From Bacillota bacterium (lineage in GTDB: Bacteria > Bacillota > Clostridia > Lachnospirales > Lachnospiraceae): 64,000 bases of DNA. The stretch spans positions 62,001 through 126,000 of the forward strand of contig JAEZMV010000012.1 of NCBI GenBank assembly GCA_023414875.1, given 5' to 3'. How positions within the stretch are numbered: the first letter of the stretch is position 1; each line of letters opens with the position of its first letter. Positions 15,458 through 23,482 of this stretch are shown piece after piece. The notes beneath the pieces are model-generated. The model did no database searches and was not told where the DNA came from. It saw nothing but the letters and a program-made list of their open reading frames with translations. The translations under genes and the position numbers were made by a program.

Positions 15458-15985
15458 ATGCCGAAAATCATAGATGATTTACAGAAAAAAATAATGAAAG
15501 AAGCCAAGCGACAGGTTTTAGAAAATGGATACACCAGAACAACAATCCGATCGGTTGCACAGGACTGTGGTATTGCTATTGGTACTATATATAATTATTA
15601 TCCGTCAAAAGACTATCTTATTGCTTCGTTTGTTCTGAATGACTGGATCCCACTGAAGGAAGCGATCAACGAAAAATGCAAGTCAACATCAAAACCGATG
15701 GAAGTTTTCCACTTTATGTATATGATGTTAGGAAAGTTTATTTCGGATTATCAGCCACTATTCCGGGAAAATGGCGCTATAAAAAATGTCAGTATTACAT
15801 TTCATAGCAGACATTGTGAACTGCGTGGACAGCTGGCGGAAATGCTTCATGGAATCTGTATGGAAAAAGCAAAATCACCGTCTCAGTTTCTACCGGAATT
15901 TATTGCTGAAGCGTTGTTGACATGGTCTGTCGAACAGCGTAGTTTTGAAGAGCTTTGTATGGTGTTAAATCACTTATTTTACTAA
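15458..15985 (+). CDS. TetR/AcrR-family transcriptional regulator
   Basis: A 175-residue repressor. The N-terminal helix-turn-helix runs over residues 8-55: ILEAAxx-like AKRQVLENGYTRTTIRSVAQ, then DCGIAIGTIYNYYPSKDYL. The C-terminal ligand-binding part (60-175) has no diagnostic residues. GAGGGGG precedes the ATG. It is the first gene of an operon with a flavin reductase, a DUF1295 membrane protein and a pyridoxamine-oxidase-like protein. It very likely represses its own promoter through the adjacent palindrome until an unknown, perhaps redox-active or lipophilic, ligand appears. Confidence 0.92.
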   Translation: MPKIIDDLQKKIMKEAKRQVLENGYTRTTIRSVAQDCGIAIGTIYNYYPSKDYLIASFVLNDWIPLKEAINEKCKSTSKPMEVFHFMYMMLGKFISDYQPLFRENGAIKNVSITFHSRHCELRGQLAEMLHGICMEKAKSPSQFLPEFIAEALLTWSVEQRSFEELCMVLNHLFY

Positions 15986-16003
15986 TATTAAGGAGGAGCA
16001 ATT

Positions 16004-16933
16004 ATGAGTAGTTTTGAAGATCTTCGTATTGTGGATAATTTTTATCAGACCTCAGCTTTCTTTCCAATGCCTACGGTCGTCATCAGTACACTAGGTGATG
16101 ACGGTAGTACTTCTCTTGGACCCTATTCCCTTGTTCAGCCATATTACATAGCCGGAAAGAATTATTATGCCATGCTCCTTCAATGTCGTAATTCCTCAAA
16201 TACGGCACAGCATATCCTACGTACAGGTAAATGTGCCTTAAATTTTATCTTAGACGACAAAAAATATTTTAAAGAATGTGTAAAATTAAGCTGGCCTGGT
16301 GATAAACCGGAGGATAAAATGCCGAAATGCAAATTTCATCTTGAAAAAGGACTTTGCAGTGAATCGGAATCGGACGATGTGCGCCCGTTGGTTATAAGCG
16401 AGGCTTTTCAGGTGATGGAGTGCACCTGGATGAGTGTACTTGACGGAGCAGATAACGACAAGCCCGGATGTCTTGATGGATACGAGCCTCCATATCATGA
16501 TTTCAATGGTATTACAAGTAAATTTGGTGCTCACTTTATTCTGCGTATTGATAAGATACTCATGAAAGAGAAATATAGAAATGCCATTATCAACGGCGTG
16601 CGCAGTAAAGATTTCCCACATATTCCGGTAGACTATGGATACCGTGACAGTAAGAATTTTTGGTACTGCCGTCACAGAAGGGTAATTTCCGAGCTTCTTC
16701 CGGTGCGAAAATCCAGTCTTGAATCAGTGCGTTATGCTGCTGATCGTATCGATAATGAGATCAAATTTACAGATGATGCCTGCGCAAAGCTGCTTGGTGT
16801 GCCAAGAATTTTCCTCCCGACAGCTCTGAAAGGTTGTATTGAATGGGCTCGTGAAAATGGAGTAACGCTGATTACGGAGGAACACATGAATATAATTAAC
16901 GATAAACGCTCTAAAGAAAAAAGAAATAGATGA
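16004..16933 (+). CDS. Flavin reductase-like FMN-binding protein with C-terminal PCP_red-like domain
   Basis: Residues of about 15-215 are a flavin-reductase-like split barrel that should bind FMN (SAFFPMPTVVISTLGDDG, SLVQPYYIAGKNYYAML, CALNFILDD). Residues of about 250-300 (FTDDACAKLLGVPRIFLPTA, LKGCIEWARENGVTLITEEH) resemble the small helical PCP_red domain, named for dark-operative protochlorophyllide reductase and also seen in other redox proteins. The substrate is unknown. AAGGAGGAGCA lies before the ATG, 18 bp after tetR. Two flavin-fold proteins in one TetR operon suggest a detoxifying or redox stress role; this is inference. Confidence 0.78.
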   Translation: MSSFEDLRIVDNFYQTSAFFPMPTVVISTLGDDGSTSLGPYSLVQPYYIAGKNYYAMLLQCRNSSNTAQHILRTGKCALNFILDDKKYFKECVKLSWPGDKPEDKMPKCKFHLEKGLCSESESDDVRPLVISEAFQVMECTWMSVLDGADNDKPGCLDGYEPPYHDFNGITSKFGAHFILRIDKILMKEKYRNAIINGVRSKDFPHIPVDYGYRDSKNFWYCRHRRVISELLPVRKSSLESVRYAADRIDNEIKFTDDACAKLLGVPRIFLPTALKGCIEWARENGVTLITEEHMNIINDKRSKEKRNR

Positions 16934-17044
16934 TTTAAAGTGAACTTTATCTGAGGTAATGGTGGAATCGGTTCATTATGGATCCCGGAGCTTTTGAAAA
17001 TACATAATCGACAGCTATTATAATTATTAGGGAGGTAATAAATA

Positions 17045-17845
17045 ATGGGATTTGAATATCTTTGGATTCTATTGATGGTAAGCGCTGTTATCTGCGCTAT
17101 CGGTTTTTATAAGTATGTATATTTTATTTCAATCGGATACGGTTTTTCCATCGCTGGAATTGGGTTCACGCTTGCAATCATGAGCATAAAAGGAACTTTT
17201 CACGCAGGAGTTCCGCATTACATCCTTTTTCTTCTATTCATTGTTTACGGCTTGCGTCTATCCATTTTTCTTATTATTCGAGAAGCAAAAAATAACGATT
17301 ACCGTAAAACCCTTGTAATAGCGTCAGGCGATGAAGCCAATATGCGGGTTATTGTAAAAGCGGTTATTTGGGTATGCGTTTCGGTTTTTTATGTTGCTCA
17401 GACCTCTCCTGTTTTCTTTAGAATATACAATGGTGGAACATCTTCCATCGTAGCATGGTCAGGGATAGTAATCTGTACGGTAGCAATCATCATTGAGTCA
17501 ACAGCCGACAGGCAAAAAAGCATACAAAAGCGCATTCGTCCGGATATGGTAGCAATGGGCGGGCTTTATAAAATTGTTCGCTGTCCAAACTATTTTGGAG
17601 AAATTCTGTTCTGGACAGGTGTGTTCATATCCAGCCTTGATATACTGCGTGGCTGGGGGCAATGGCTGACGGCTTCGATTGCTTATGTCTGCATTGTATA
17701 TATTATGTTCGACGGGGCACAGCGCTTAGAAAAGCGCCAGATGAAGAGCTATGCCGACAATGCCGAATACAATGACTATGTAGATAAAACACCAATTCTT
17801 ATTCCTTTTATACCGATTTATCATCTGAACAAAATAAGGAAATAA
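17045..17845 (+). CDS. DUF1295 / steroid 5-alpha-reductase-like membrane protein
   Basis: A 266-residue polytopic protein with about seven membrane segments. The C-terminal half carries the DUF1295 signature GLYKIVRCPNYFGEILFWTG, followed by the second GWGQWL region. That fold is shared with steroid 5-alpha-reductases and isoprenylcysteine methyltransferases, which act on lipid-like substrates with NAD(P)H or SAM. The exact reaction is unknown. GGGAGG precedes the ATG. The gap to the upstream gene is 111 bp, so it may be in the same transcript. Confidence 0.82.
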   Translation: MGFEYLWILLMVSAVICAIGFYKYVYFISIGYGFSIAGIGFTLAIMSIKGTFHAGVPHYILFLLFIVYGLRLSIFLIIREAKNNDYRKTLVIASGDEANMRVIVKAVIWVCVSVFYVAQTSPVFFRIYNGGTSSIVAWSGIVICTVAIIIESTADRQKSIQKRIRPDMVAMGGLYKIVRCPNYFGEILFWTGVFISSLDILRGWGQWLTASIAYVCIVYIMFDGAQRLEKRQMKSYADNAEYNDYVDKTPILIPFIPIYHLNKIRK

Positions 17846-17971
17846 ATAAAAGCAATTTATATGCATTCAACTTGTTAGAGTAATCGACTATAGCTGTTTT
17901 GAATGGTGTTGTCAGTCCTGTGAGCAGGCACAACAGTCGGTTAATACAATCTAAAATATTAAGGAGGAAGA

Positions 17972-18499
17972 TTGATGGACAGAAATGAGTATATCAATGC
18001 AGAAAACTTCTGGAAAATACATGACCAAAAATCGATCAAGATGGAGCGCAGTGCTATTTTGAAGGCCGCTGATAAATTCTTGACTGAGCACAACACCTGT
18101 GCACTTGCAACAGGTTGCGGTGATTTTGTACGCTGTACGCCAATAGAATATACCTGGATGAATGGCAGCTTTTACTTACTTTCGGAAGGCGGTATGAAAT
18201 TCAGAGCACTTGCTGTAAATAAAAATGTATGCCTTGCTGTGTTCGAAATATACAAAGGTTTTAATAATATTGCAGCTATTCAGGTATCTGGAAAAGCGGA
18301 ACTAATTAGTCATGGTTCCAAAGAGTATAGTCAGGTTCTTGCATTCAAAAAGATCCCTGAAAGTGCCATTCAGAGGCTTTCTCATCCTATGTATCTGATA
18401 AAGATTGTTCCAAACTCTATGGAGCTTCTTTTCTCCGATTTTAAAGAGAGTGGATTTGATTCCAGACAACAGATAACGATGACCTGTGCTATTGAATAA
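17972..18499 (+). CDS. Pyridoxamine 5'-phosphate oxidase-family (split-barrel flavin) protein
   Basis: A 175-residue PNPOx-like protein: FLTEHNTCALATGCGDFVRC starts the FMN-binding barrel, then TPIEYTWMNGSFYLLSEGG and VCLAVFEIYKGFNN. Such small proteins reduce quinones, F420- or FMN-linked substrates or heme, and substrate cannot be told here. AAGGAGGAAG precedes the ATG. It is the last gene of the TetR operon, ending in a clear terminator. Confidence 0.85.
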   Translation: MMDRNEYINAENFWKIHDQKSIKMERSAILKAADKFLTEHNTCALATGCGDFVRCTPIEYTWMNGSFYLLSEGGMKFRALAVNKNVCLAVFEIYKGFNNIAAIQVSGKAELISHGSKEYSQVLAFKKIPESAIQRLSHPMYLIKIVPNSMELLFSDFKESGFDSRQQITMTCAIE

Positions 18500-18536
18500 T
18501 TCGGCCGTCAAGAAAATCTATTCCATTCTTGATTAT

Positions 18537-18587
18537 ATAATCCATACTTGCTTTGCTTGGCAGGTATGGATTATTGTTATTTTTTTG
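18537..18587 (+). terminator. Terminator of the TetR operon
   Basis: ATAATCCATAC (18537-18547) pairs with GTATGGATTAT (18564-18574) and is followed by TGTTATTTTTTT. Confidence 0.88.
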
Positions 18588-18597
18588 AGTATCCAGT

Positions 18598-18837
18598 TTA
18601 CTTATAACATTTTACTGCATCACAGAAATATACAACTGCATCTCCCAGCTTCGAATATGTTACTGCACCAAGCTCCTCCAAGGGCTTTTTATAATTTGGA
18701 TAGAAGTCTGAACAACAAGTAGATATACCCTTTGTATAATGGGTGTGAAATGGTGGTGTGGTATGTAGCTTACCCTCTTCGTCCTTAATGGTGATGGAAA
18801 ATGCAGTTTCCTTAAGCCGGTTTGGTATTTGTAACAT
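18598..18837 (-). pseudogene. Unidentified gene remnant
   Basis: A 79-residue frame with protein-like composition (LKETAFSITIKDEEGKLH, then TTPPFHTHYTKGISTCCSDF, and LGAVTYSKLGDAVVYFCDA). It lacks a ribosome binding site, and stops close the frame just upstream. The family is not recognised. It lies between two operon ends, so it is most likely a decayed gene. From 18838 to the next gene only AT-rich sequence is seen. Confidence 0.3.
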
Positions 18838-18998
18838 TTCATCAACTGCGTCATATCAATACTAATCTAAAAATACTAAATTATATTCTTCAAGTAGCTT
18901 GCATCTTTTAATCCGTGCTGATTAATTTATGTATGTATGGAAATACTTGAAAATAATATACTATTAGCGTGTAAAACATTTCTTATGAGGTGATAATA

Positions 18999-20207
18999 AT
19001 GTCTTCAGTAAAAGAAAAAGCTCTATCAAACCAGATTGAAAAAACATTTTATAAAAACATTTTTTCAAATCTTTTTTCTGATCCTTGCTCAATTAGATTC
19101 TGGGATGGTGAAGAAATTACCTATGGTAACGGAGAAAATCGGTTTAGAATTCTTCTTAATGAACCTTTACCTATTTCGCAGATGATTGCTGACCCTTCCG
19201 TATCCTTTGGGGAAGCTTATATGTTTAAAAAGCTTGATATTGAGGGCAATATTGAAGCTGTGATTGAGTCCCTATATAAGAATTCAAAAAGCTTTCTGAG
19301 GGACAAAGAAAAATACAGCAAACTCCTAAATCCGATAAAGAACACATTAAGAAAAAGTAAAGAGAATATAAGCTTTCATTATGATATCGGAAACGAATTC
19401 TATCAATTATGGCTAGATAAATCTATGACCTATTCCTGTGGTTATTTTAAATCCGATAACGATACTCTGGAACAAGCACAAGTGAATAAGGTTGATTATA
19501 TACTCAAAAAGTTAAATCTAAAGGAAGGTAATACCCTACTTGATATTGGATGCGGCTGGGGTGAATTGATGATAACCGCTGTAAAAAAGTATAAAATTAA
19601 GGCACTAGGAGTTACGTTAAGTCAGGAGCAAATGGAAATAGCCAATAAACGAATTAAAGAAGAAGGCCTCGATGATTTTGCTGAAGTTCAATTAATCGAT
19701 TACCGTAATATAAAGAATAAAACCTTTGATAGAATCGTTAGTGTCGGTATGATAGAACATGTTGGAAAAGAATATCTTGCCGAATACTTCACTATTATTA
19801 ACTCCTTATTAAATAATGGGGGAATCTCATTATTACATTGCATAACAAGCTTTAAAGGTGGAAATAACTCTTGGATTAACAAATATATTTTTCCTGGCGG
19901 CTATATTCCCTCTGTAAATGAACTTGTTAATAATCTATCCTCAGAAGCCTTTTACCTTCTTGATTTGGAAAGTCTAAGAAGACATTATGTACGTACTTTG
20001 GAGAGTTGGAATAGTAATTTTGAACGATCACTACCAATGATTAATCAAATAAAGGATGAAACCTTTATAAGAATGTGGCGATTATATCTTAATTCGTGTG
20101 CTGCATCATTTAAAGCCGGTAATATAGATATTCATCAGTTTCTCTTTTCTAAAGGTGTAGTCGATGATATACCCTGGACTAGAAGTTATTTGTATACTTC
20201 AGAATAA
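18999..20207 (+). CDS. cfa: Cyclopropane-fatty-acyl-phospholipid synthase family methyltransferase
   Basis: Cfa transfers a methylene from S-adenosylmethionine to the double bond of unsaturated acyl chains of membrane phospholipids. The 402-residue protein has the family N-terminal lipid-binding domain (to about 115). The SAM domain follows: HYDIGNEFYQLWLDKSMTYS, then LLDIGCGWGELMITAVKKY (SAM loop), GVTLSQEQMEIANKR and VSVGMIEHVGKEYL. The C-terminal FPGGYIPSVNEL and Y/H-rich catalytic parts are present. ATG 18999 is chosen over an earlier GTG because TGAGGTG lies 6 nt before it. Monocistronic, with a terminator. Confidence 0.93.
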   Translation: MSSVKEKALSNQIEKTFYKNIFSNLFSDPCSIRFWDGEEITYGNGENRFRILLNEPLPISQMIADPSVSFGEAYMFKKLDIEGNIEAVIESLYKNSKSFLRDKEKYSKLLNPIKNTLRKSKENISFHYDIGNEFYQLWLDKSMTYSCGYFKSDNDTLEQAQVNKVDYILKKLNLKEGNTLLDIGCGWGELMITAVKKYKIKALGVTLSQEQMEIANKRIKEEGLDDFAEVQLIDYRNIKNKTFDRIVSVGMIEHVGKEYLAEYFTIINSLLNNGGISLLHCITSFKGGNNSWINKYIFPGGYIPSVNELVNNLSSEAFYLLDLESLRRHYVRTLESWNSNFERSLPMINQIKDETFIRMWRLYLNSCAASFKAGNIDIHQFLFSKGVVDDIPWTRSYLYTSE

Positions 20208-20267
20208 TTTAGTTTTTTTAATAGAGCTGCCAAGTAGAAATTCATTATAAATTCTAAATTACTAGAT

Positions 20268-20326
20268 AAAAGTCAATAGCATTTCATTGCGGTATATTAC
20301 CTAAGATATAAGCTATTGACTTTTTT
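20268..20326 (+). terminator. Terminator of cfa
   Basis: AAAAGTCAATAGC (20268-20280) pairs perfectly with GCTATTGACTTTT (20312-20324), continuing into a T run. Confidence 0.85.
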
Positions 20327-20494
20327 GATTTGTTGGATGGTACATCTTATCAAAAATATATAGTCCTTAAAGGTACAGCAATTCGATGCATTATTCTGTC
20401 ATTTTGTGTTATCTTCGCTTTATTTTCACCCACTTCTAATTTTCATTCAAGAAATACATTTATTATGTTAAGAGGGTTTTCTGCTTGGAGGAAA

Positions 20495-20689
20495 TCATGT
20501 TTTCGCTTTGAAGGTTGTGATGTTCCCTCTTGCAAATACCACGCAGCTTGAATTGTTTTCATGCCAAAGTGATTGAAAGATATCTTCCGGAATTCCTGCA
20601 TCCTTAGCCATTTGTTTTCCAAAATATAATGGACTTTGATAGTGCGTAATCAATGTTTCAAACATATCAAAAATAACTGCTCGTATCAT
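20495..20689 (-). pseudogene. Truncated HAD-superfamily hydrolase (N-terminal piece)
   Basis: MIRAVIFDMFETLITHYQSP is the start of a HAD hydrolase with nucleophile aspartate motif DxFxT (DMFET). It continues through KDAGIPEDIFQSLWHE and then diverges into an unrelated tail (NNSSCVVFARGNITTFKAKT) and a stop after 64 residues; a HAD hydrolase needs about 200. AAAGGTAAGACA precedes the ATG, so the original start signal survives. The catalytic lysine and acidic motif are absent. 20208-20494 otherwise holds only the cfa terminator. Confidence 0.72.
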
Positions 20690-20811
20690 TGTCTTACCTT
20701 TCTGCATATACTATCGCTGTGAAGTTGCAATTATTAGCGACCATATCAAACTCAGTGAATTATTACTGTCCGGACTAAATACCACAATACAGTTGTATCC
20801 TTGCATACGCC

Positions 20812-22539
20812 TCATTCCAACCATTGATCAGCGTGATGACCGCCAATCCAATACCAACGGGGATTATCCAACTGCCACAGCTCGTCATTTTTATAATATT
20901 CCTGTTCTTTCTTGATCAGCTGCTCATCCCCACCGTATTGTATCTCTCGAACAATTTCCATTGTCCCATTCACAAGCTTCTTTTCCACTAATCCGTCCCA
21001 ATCGGCATCCAATACATTTGTAACGACAAACTCTCCATCTATAAATTTATATATGTTGCCACCCCAATAGGCAACGCCCGAACCTCCTGCTGAGTAAATA
21101 CACTTATTATCCGAGTCAAGCGCGGGATTACAAATTTCTGCAAACGAAACAGAAGCGATATAGGATGATGTATTCACATCCCACAGCCAGCAATCATACC
21201 ACGTATTACCATGTGCGCCAGCGAAGTTGTTCAGGATAATAACATCCTTATATCCGTCAAAGTTCACATCTACTACATGCAGACCCATAGTGTCCATCAT
21301 TTCATTATATACAGGATATCCGGTTGTTTCATCATAAATAATTTCTGAAAAATCCGCCGTGAGGATTGGAACATTGCTTTCATCATAGATCTCCAGCCCC
21401 ATAACATAGCCAATAGACCCTATGTCCTCTCCCATTGTCAATCCACTTGACACAAAGCGATATTCCGGCATACTCTCATGTAAACTGGCACAAATTTCAT
21501 ATGTCACATTCTTATTAGAATCTATATATAAATCCGCTAAAACCTGCTTATCGCTTCCGTCAATACTCATGGAATATATCTTTGCACCGGTTACTGTATA
21601 ATAAATCGAATCGCCCATCATGGCAAACCATTCCGTAGGTTCCTCGGATAATAGTTGTTTTTCGCTGCCATCCGTTTTTACGCTGTAGGTCTTCCACTCG
21701 TCTCCCTTTATATAATAAATTCGGTCATTAACTACATTCATACTCGGTGCATAATCATCTATCAATTTGTGCCGATCGCTACCATCGGTTCTCATAACAT
21801 AAAGCTTGTAGTCGTCGTTTTGATTGTTGTAATAAATCCAGCCGTTTGATACAACAATCTGAAAGGGGCTGTCATCTGATAGTTTTGTTTTTTCGCTTCC
21901 GTCCGTCTTTATACTGTAGATACCCTTTGCGCTGCTCAATTCACCAGAATAATAAATTCGATCTCCTACTACATTCATATATAATGGATTGTCATCATTC
22001 AACTTTTTTCTGTCACTGCCATCAATATTCATGCAGTAGAGTTTAAAGCCATCGTCAGAGTTACTATAGTATATCTTTCCGTCAACCACATTAATATTTC
22101 CTGAATTATCGTCGTTCAGCTTTAGCTGACCGCTGCCGTCAAGGTTCATGGAGCAGATTCTACCGCTGCTATTTTGGTAATAAATCAGGCTACCGGTTAC
22201 ATGGAACCATTGCGTCCAATCATCGTTCAGTTTACGCATATCGCTGCCATCGGTTTTAATACTGTAAAGCGTCCCGTCGTCGTAGCTGTTACAAAAATAA
22301 ATCCGGTCACCTAAAATCGCACTGCTCCCGTTGTTAAAGATATGTTCTGATGTAATATCTGGTATATTTGACGAAGCAGGACTCGGCTCAGGTGTTACGA
22401 ATGTAAAGGGCTCTTTATCGTCCCCAGCTATTTCGGGAGCGGTGGTTATTTCTTCCGAGTATTTTTCTTCTGGAACTCCACAACTACTGAGACTTATAAT
22501 AATAATTGTAATAATAATTATAAAAATATTTTTTTTCAT
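20812..22539 (-). CDS. DUF5050-type beta-propeller lipoprotein
   Basis: A 575-residue lipoprotein with signal peptide and lipobox (IIISLSSCGVPEE) and a Pro/Ser/Thr spacer to about residue 55. From about 60 to 360 there are about seven repeats of roughly 43 residues, of the form DRIYY..... LYSIKTDGSD.RKLNDD. This is the DUF5050 pattern, predicted to make a beta-propeller. The C-terminal 200 residues (VDVNFDGYKDVIILNNFAGA) resemble an FG-GAP-like domain with a calcium-loop DxNxDG motif. ATG 22539 follows GAGGAGGTTAAT. Role unknown; surface sensing or carbohydrate-related binding is possible. Confidence 0.82.
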   Translation of the reverse strand: MKKNIFIIIITIIIISLSSCGVPEEKYSEEITTAPEIAGDDKEPFTFVTPEPSPASSNIPDITSEHIFNNGSSAILGDRIYFCNSYDDGTLYSIKTDGSDMRKLNDDWTQWFHVTGSLIYYQNSSGRICSMNLDGSGQLKLNDDNSGNINVVDGKIYYSNSDDGFKLYCMNIDGSDRKKLNDDNPLYMNVVGDRIYYSGELSSAKGIYSIKTDGSEKTKLSDDSPFQIVVSNGWIYYNNQNDDYKLYVMRTDGSDRHKLIDDYAPSMNVVNDRIYYIKGDEWKTYSVKTDGSEKQLLSEEPTEWFAMMGDSIYYTVTGAKIYSMSIDGSDKQVLADLYIDSNKNVTYEICASLHESMPEYRFVSSGLTMGEDIGSIGYVMGLEIYDESNVPILTADFSEIIYDETTGYPVYNEMMDTMGLHVVDVNFDGYKDVIILNNFAGAHGNTWYDCWLWDVNTSSYIASVSFAEICNPALDSDNKCIYSAGGSGVAYWGGNIYKFIDGEFVVTNVLDADWDGLVEKKLVNGTMEIVREIQYGGDEQLIKKEQEYYKNDELWQLDNPRWYWIGGHHADQWLE

Positions 22540-22550
22540 ATTAACCTCCT

Positions 22551-22614
22551 CTGCTGCTTCATTAATGCAGCTCAAAACACCGGAAGAACAAGGTGTGAGT
22601 GCTATTGCGCGAAC
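22551..22614. repeat. Dispersed repeat, copy 1
   Basis: 22565-22614 matches 61059-61108 at 47 of 50 positions in the same orientation, and the preceding TGCTGC is also shared. Read rightward it encodes MQLKTPEEQGVSAIAR, which resembles the first residues of beta-lactamase-like serine hydrolases. No further homology follows. Confidence 0.75.
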
Positions 22615-22636
22615 TATAAATTAATTGAACGGTTGC

Positions 22637-23110
22637 TCAAGACTTTCGCTTTATCATTAATGGCATATCATATTCATCGACACCATGAGTTATGAAACCA
22701 TTATTCTGCCAAAAACGCTGTGCATTCGCTCTGTTACAGGTTATTTCATAATAAAGAGCCCCATCCTTCTTAGTATATTCTTCAAGTGCTCTAAAACATT
22801 GATACCCTGTTCCATTCCCGCGAAACTCAGGAAATACCCAAAAATCTAATATAAAACATTTCCCATCTTCACTTTGGTATGTATTGAATTGTGCTGCACC
22901 TATTTGTTCTTTATTCTTTATGAAGTATATTAAATGATGCTTATCTTGTTCCCGAAGCATATGACTTCTAATTAGACCACGGTACTCCTCACTTTGAAAA
23001 TACTCCTTGTCCTCATCATCAGTAATAATCTCATCACGAATCAAGTATTCAAAATGTATCTTCCAAAATTCATCTATCTTCTCAATAGGTATTTCTTCAA
23101 TTGTAATCAT
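22637..23110 (-). CDS. GNAT-family N-acetyltransferase
   Basis: A 157-residue GNAT. The acetyl-CoA binding motif is VFPEFRGNGTGYQCFRALEE (residues about 98-117), followed by YYEITCNRANAQRFWQNNGF, the fold's last two elements. The substrate is unknown. The start at 23110 is chosen because AGAGAGGAATA lies 6 nt upstream; longer frames add unconserved residues. Monocistronic with its own promoter at 23225-23244. Confidence 0.88.
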   Translation of the reverse strand: MITIEEIPIEKIDEFWKIHFEYLIRDEIITDDEDKEYFQSEEYRGLIRSHMLREQDKHHLIYFIKNKEQIGAAQFNTYQSEDGKCFILDFWVFPEFRGNGTGYQCFRALEEYTKKDGALYYEITCNRANAQRFWQNNGFITHGVDEYDMPLMIKRKS

Positions 23111-23224
23111 ACTATATTCCTCTCTCTTTACTTCATATCTTTTGCCTGCTGGATTTGAGTATATAATTATTACCTTATACAAATTTTCATTAACTGTAAT
23201 ACGAAAGAATTAACTCTGTTTAAC

Positions 23225-23253
23225 ATTATACCATATTTTGTAATATAATAAAT
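23225..23253 (-). promoter_or_regulatory. Extended -10 promoter upstream of the GNAT gene
   Basis: Minus-strand TGGTATAAT (-10 at 23230-23225). The 20-bp block 23225-23244 is identical to 15238-15257 before pepF. The -35 is weak, as expected for an extended -10 promoter. Confidence 0.55.
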
Positions 23254-23282
23254 AAGGAATAGAGATAATTCTCCATTCCTTA
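23253..23282 (-). terminator. Short hairpin between GNAT promoter and upstream genes
   Basis: TAAGGAAT-GAG pairs with CTC-ATTCCTTA around a small loop in AT-rich sequence. A similar GAATAGAGAT hairpin lies at 34076-34104. Confidence 0.5.
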
Positions 23283-23302
23283 TAAATAAAATAATTATAC
23301 AT

Positions 23303-23470
23303 TTATCTTTTCAACCACACAATAAGTTTTGTATAACAATATAGAATACTTATAAGTGCGATAAATAAAGGGACTGATAATGATAATATCAATCGTAACT
23401 GCTTACTCTTTAATTCGAACCATTCAGGAACATATAAACTTATGTGAGGGGGTATGCTGATCTGTACCAT
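23303..23470 (-). CDS. Possible 55-residue membrane protein
   Basis: The frame starts with MVQISIPPHISLYVPEWFEL and contains one strong hydrophobic segment (LILSLSVPLFIALISILYCY, residues about 27-46) with basic ends. It begins 12 bp after the stop of the phosphotransferase gene and ends just before a hairpin. No ribosome binding site is clear, so it would need coupling to the upstream gene. No family known. Confidence 0.35.
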   Translation of the reverse strand: MVQISIPPHISLYVPEWFELKSKQLRLILSLSVPLFIALISILYCYTKLIVWLKR

Positions 23471-23482
23471 TCAATTAGACAT

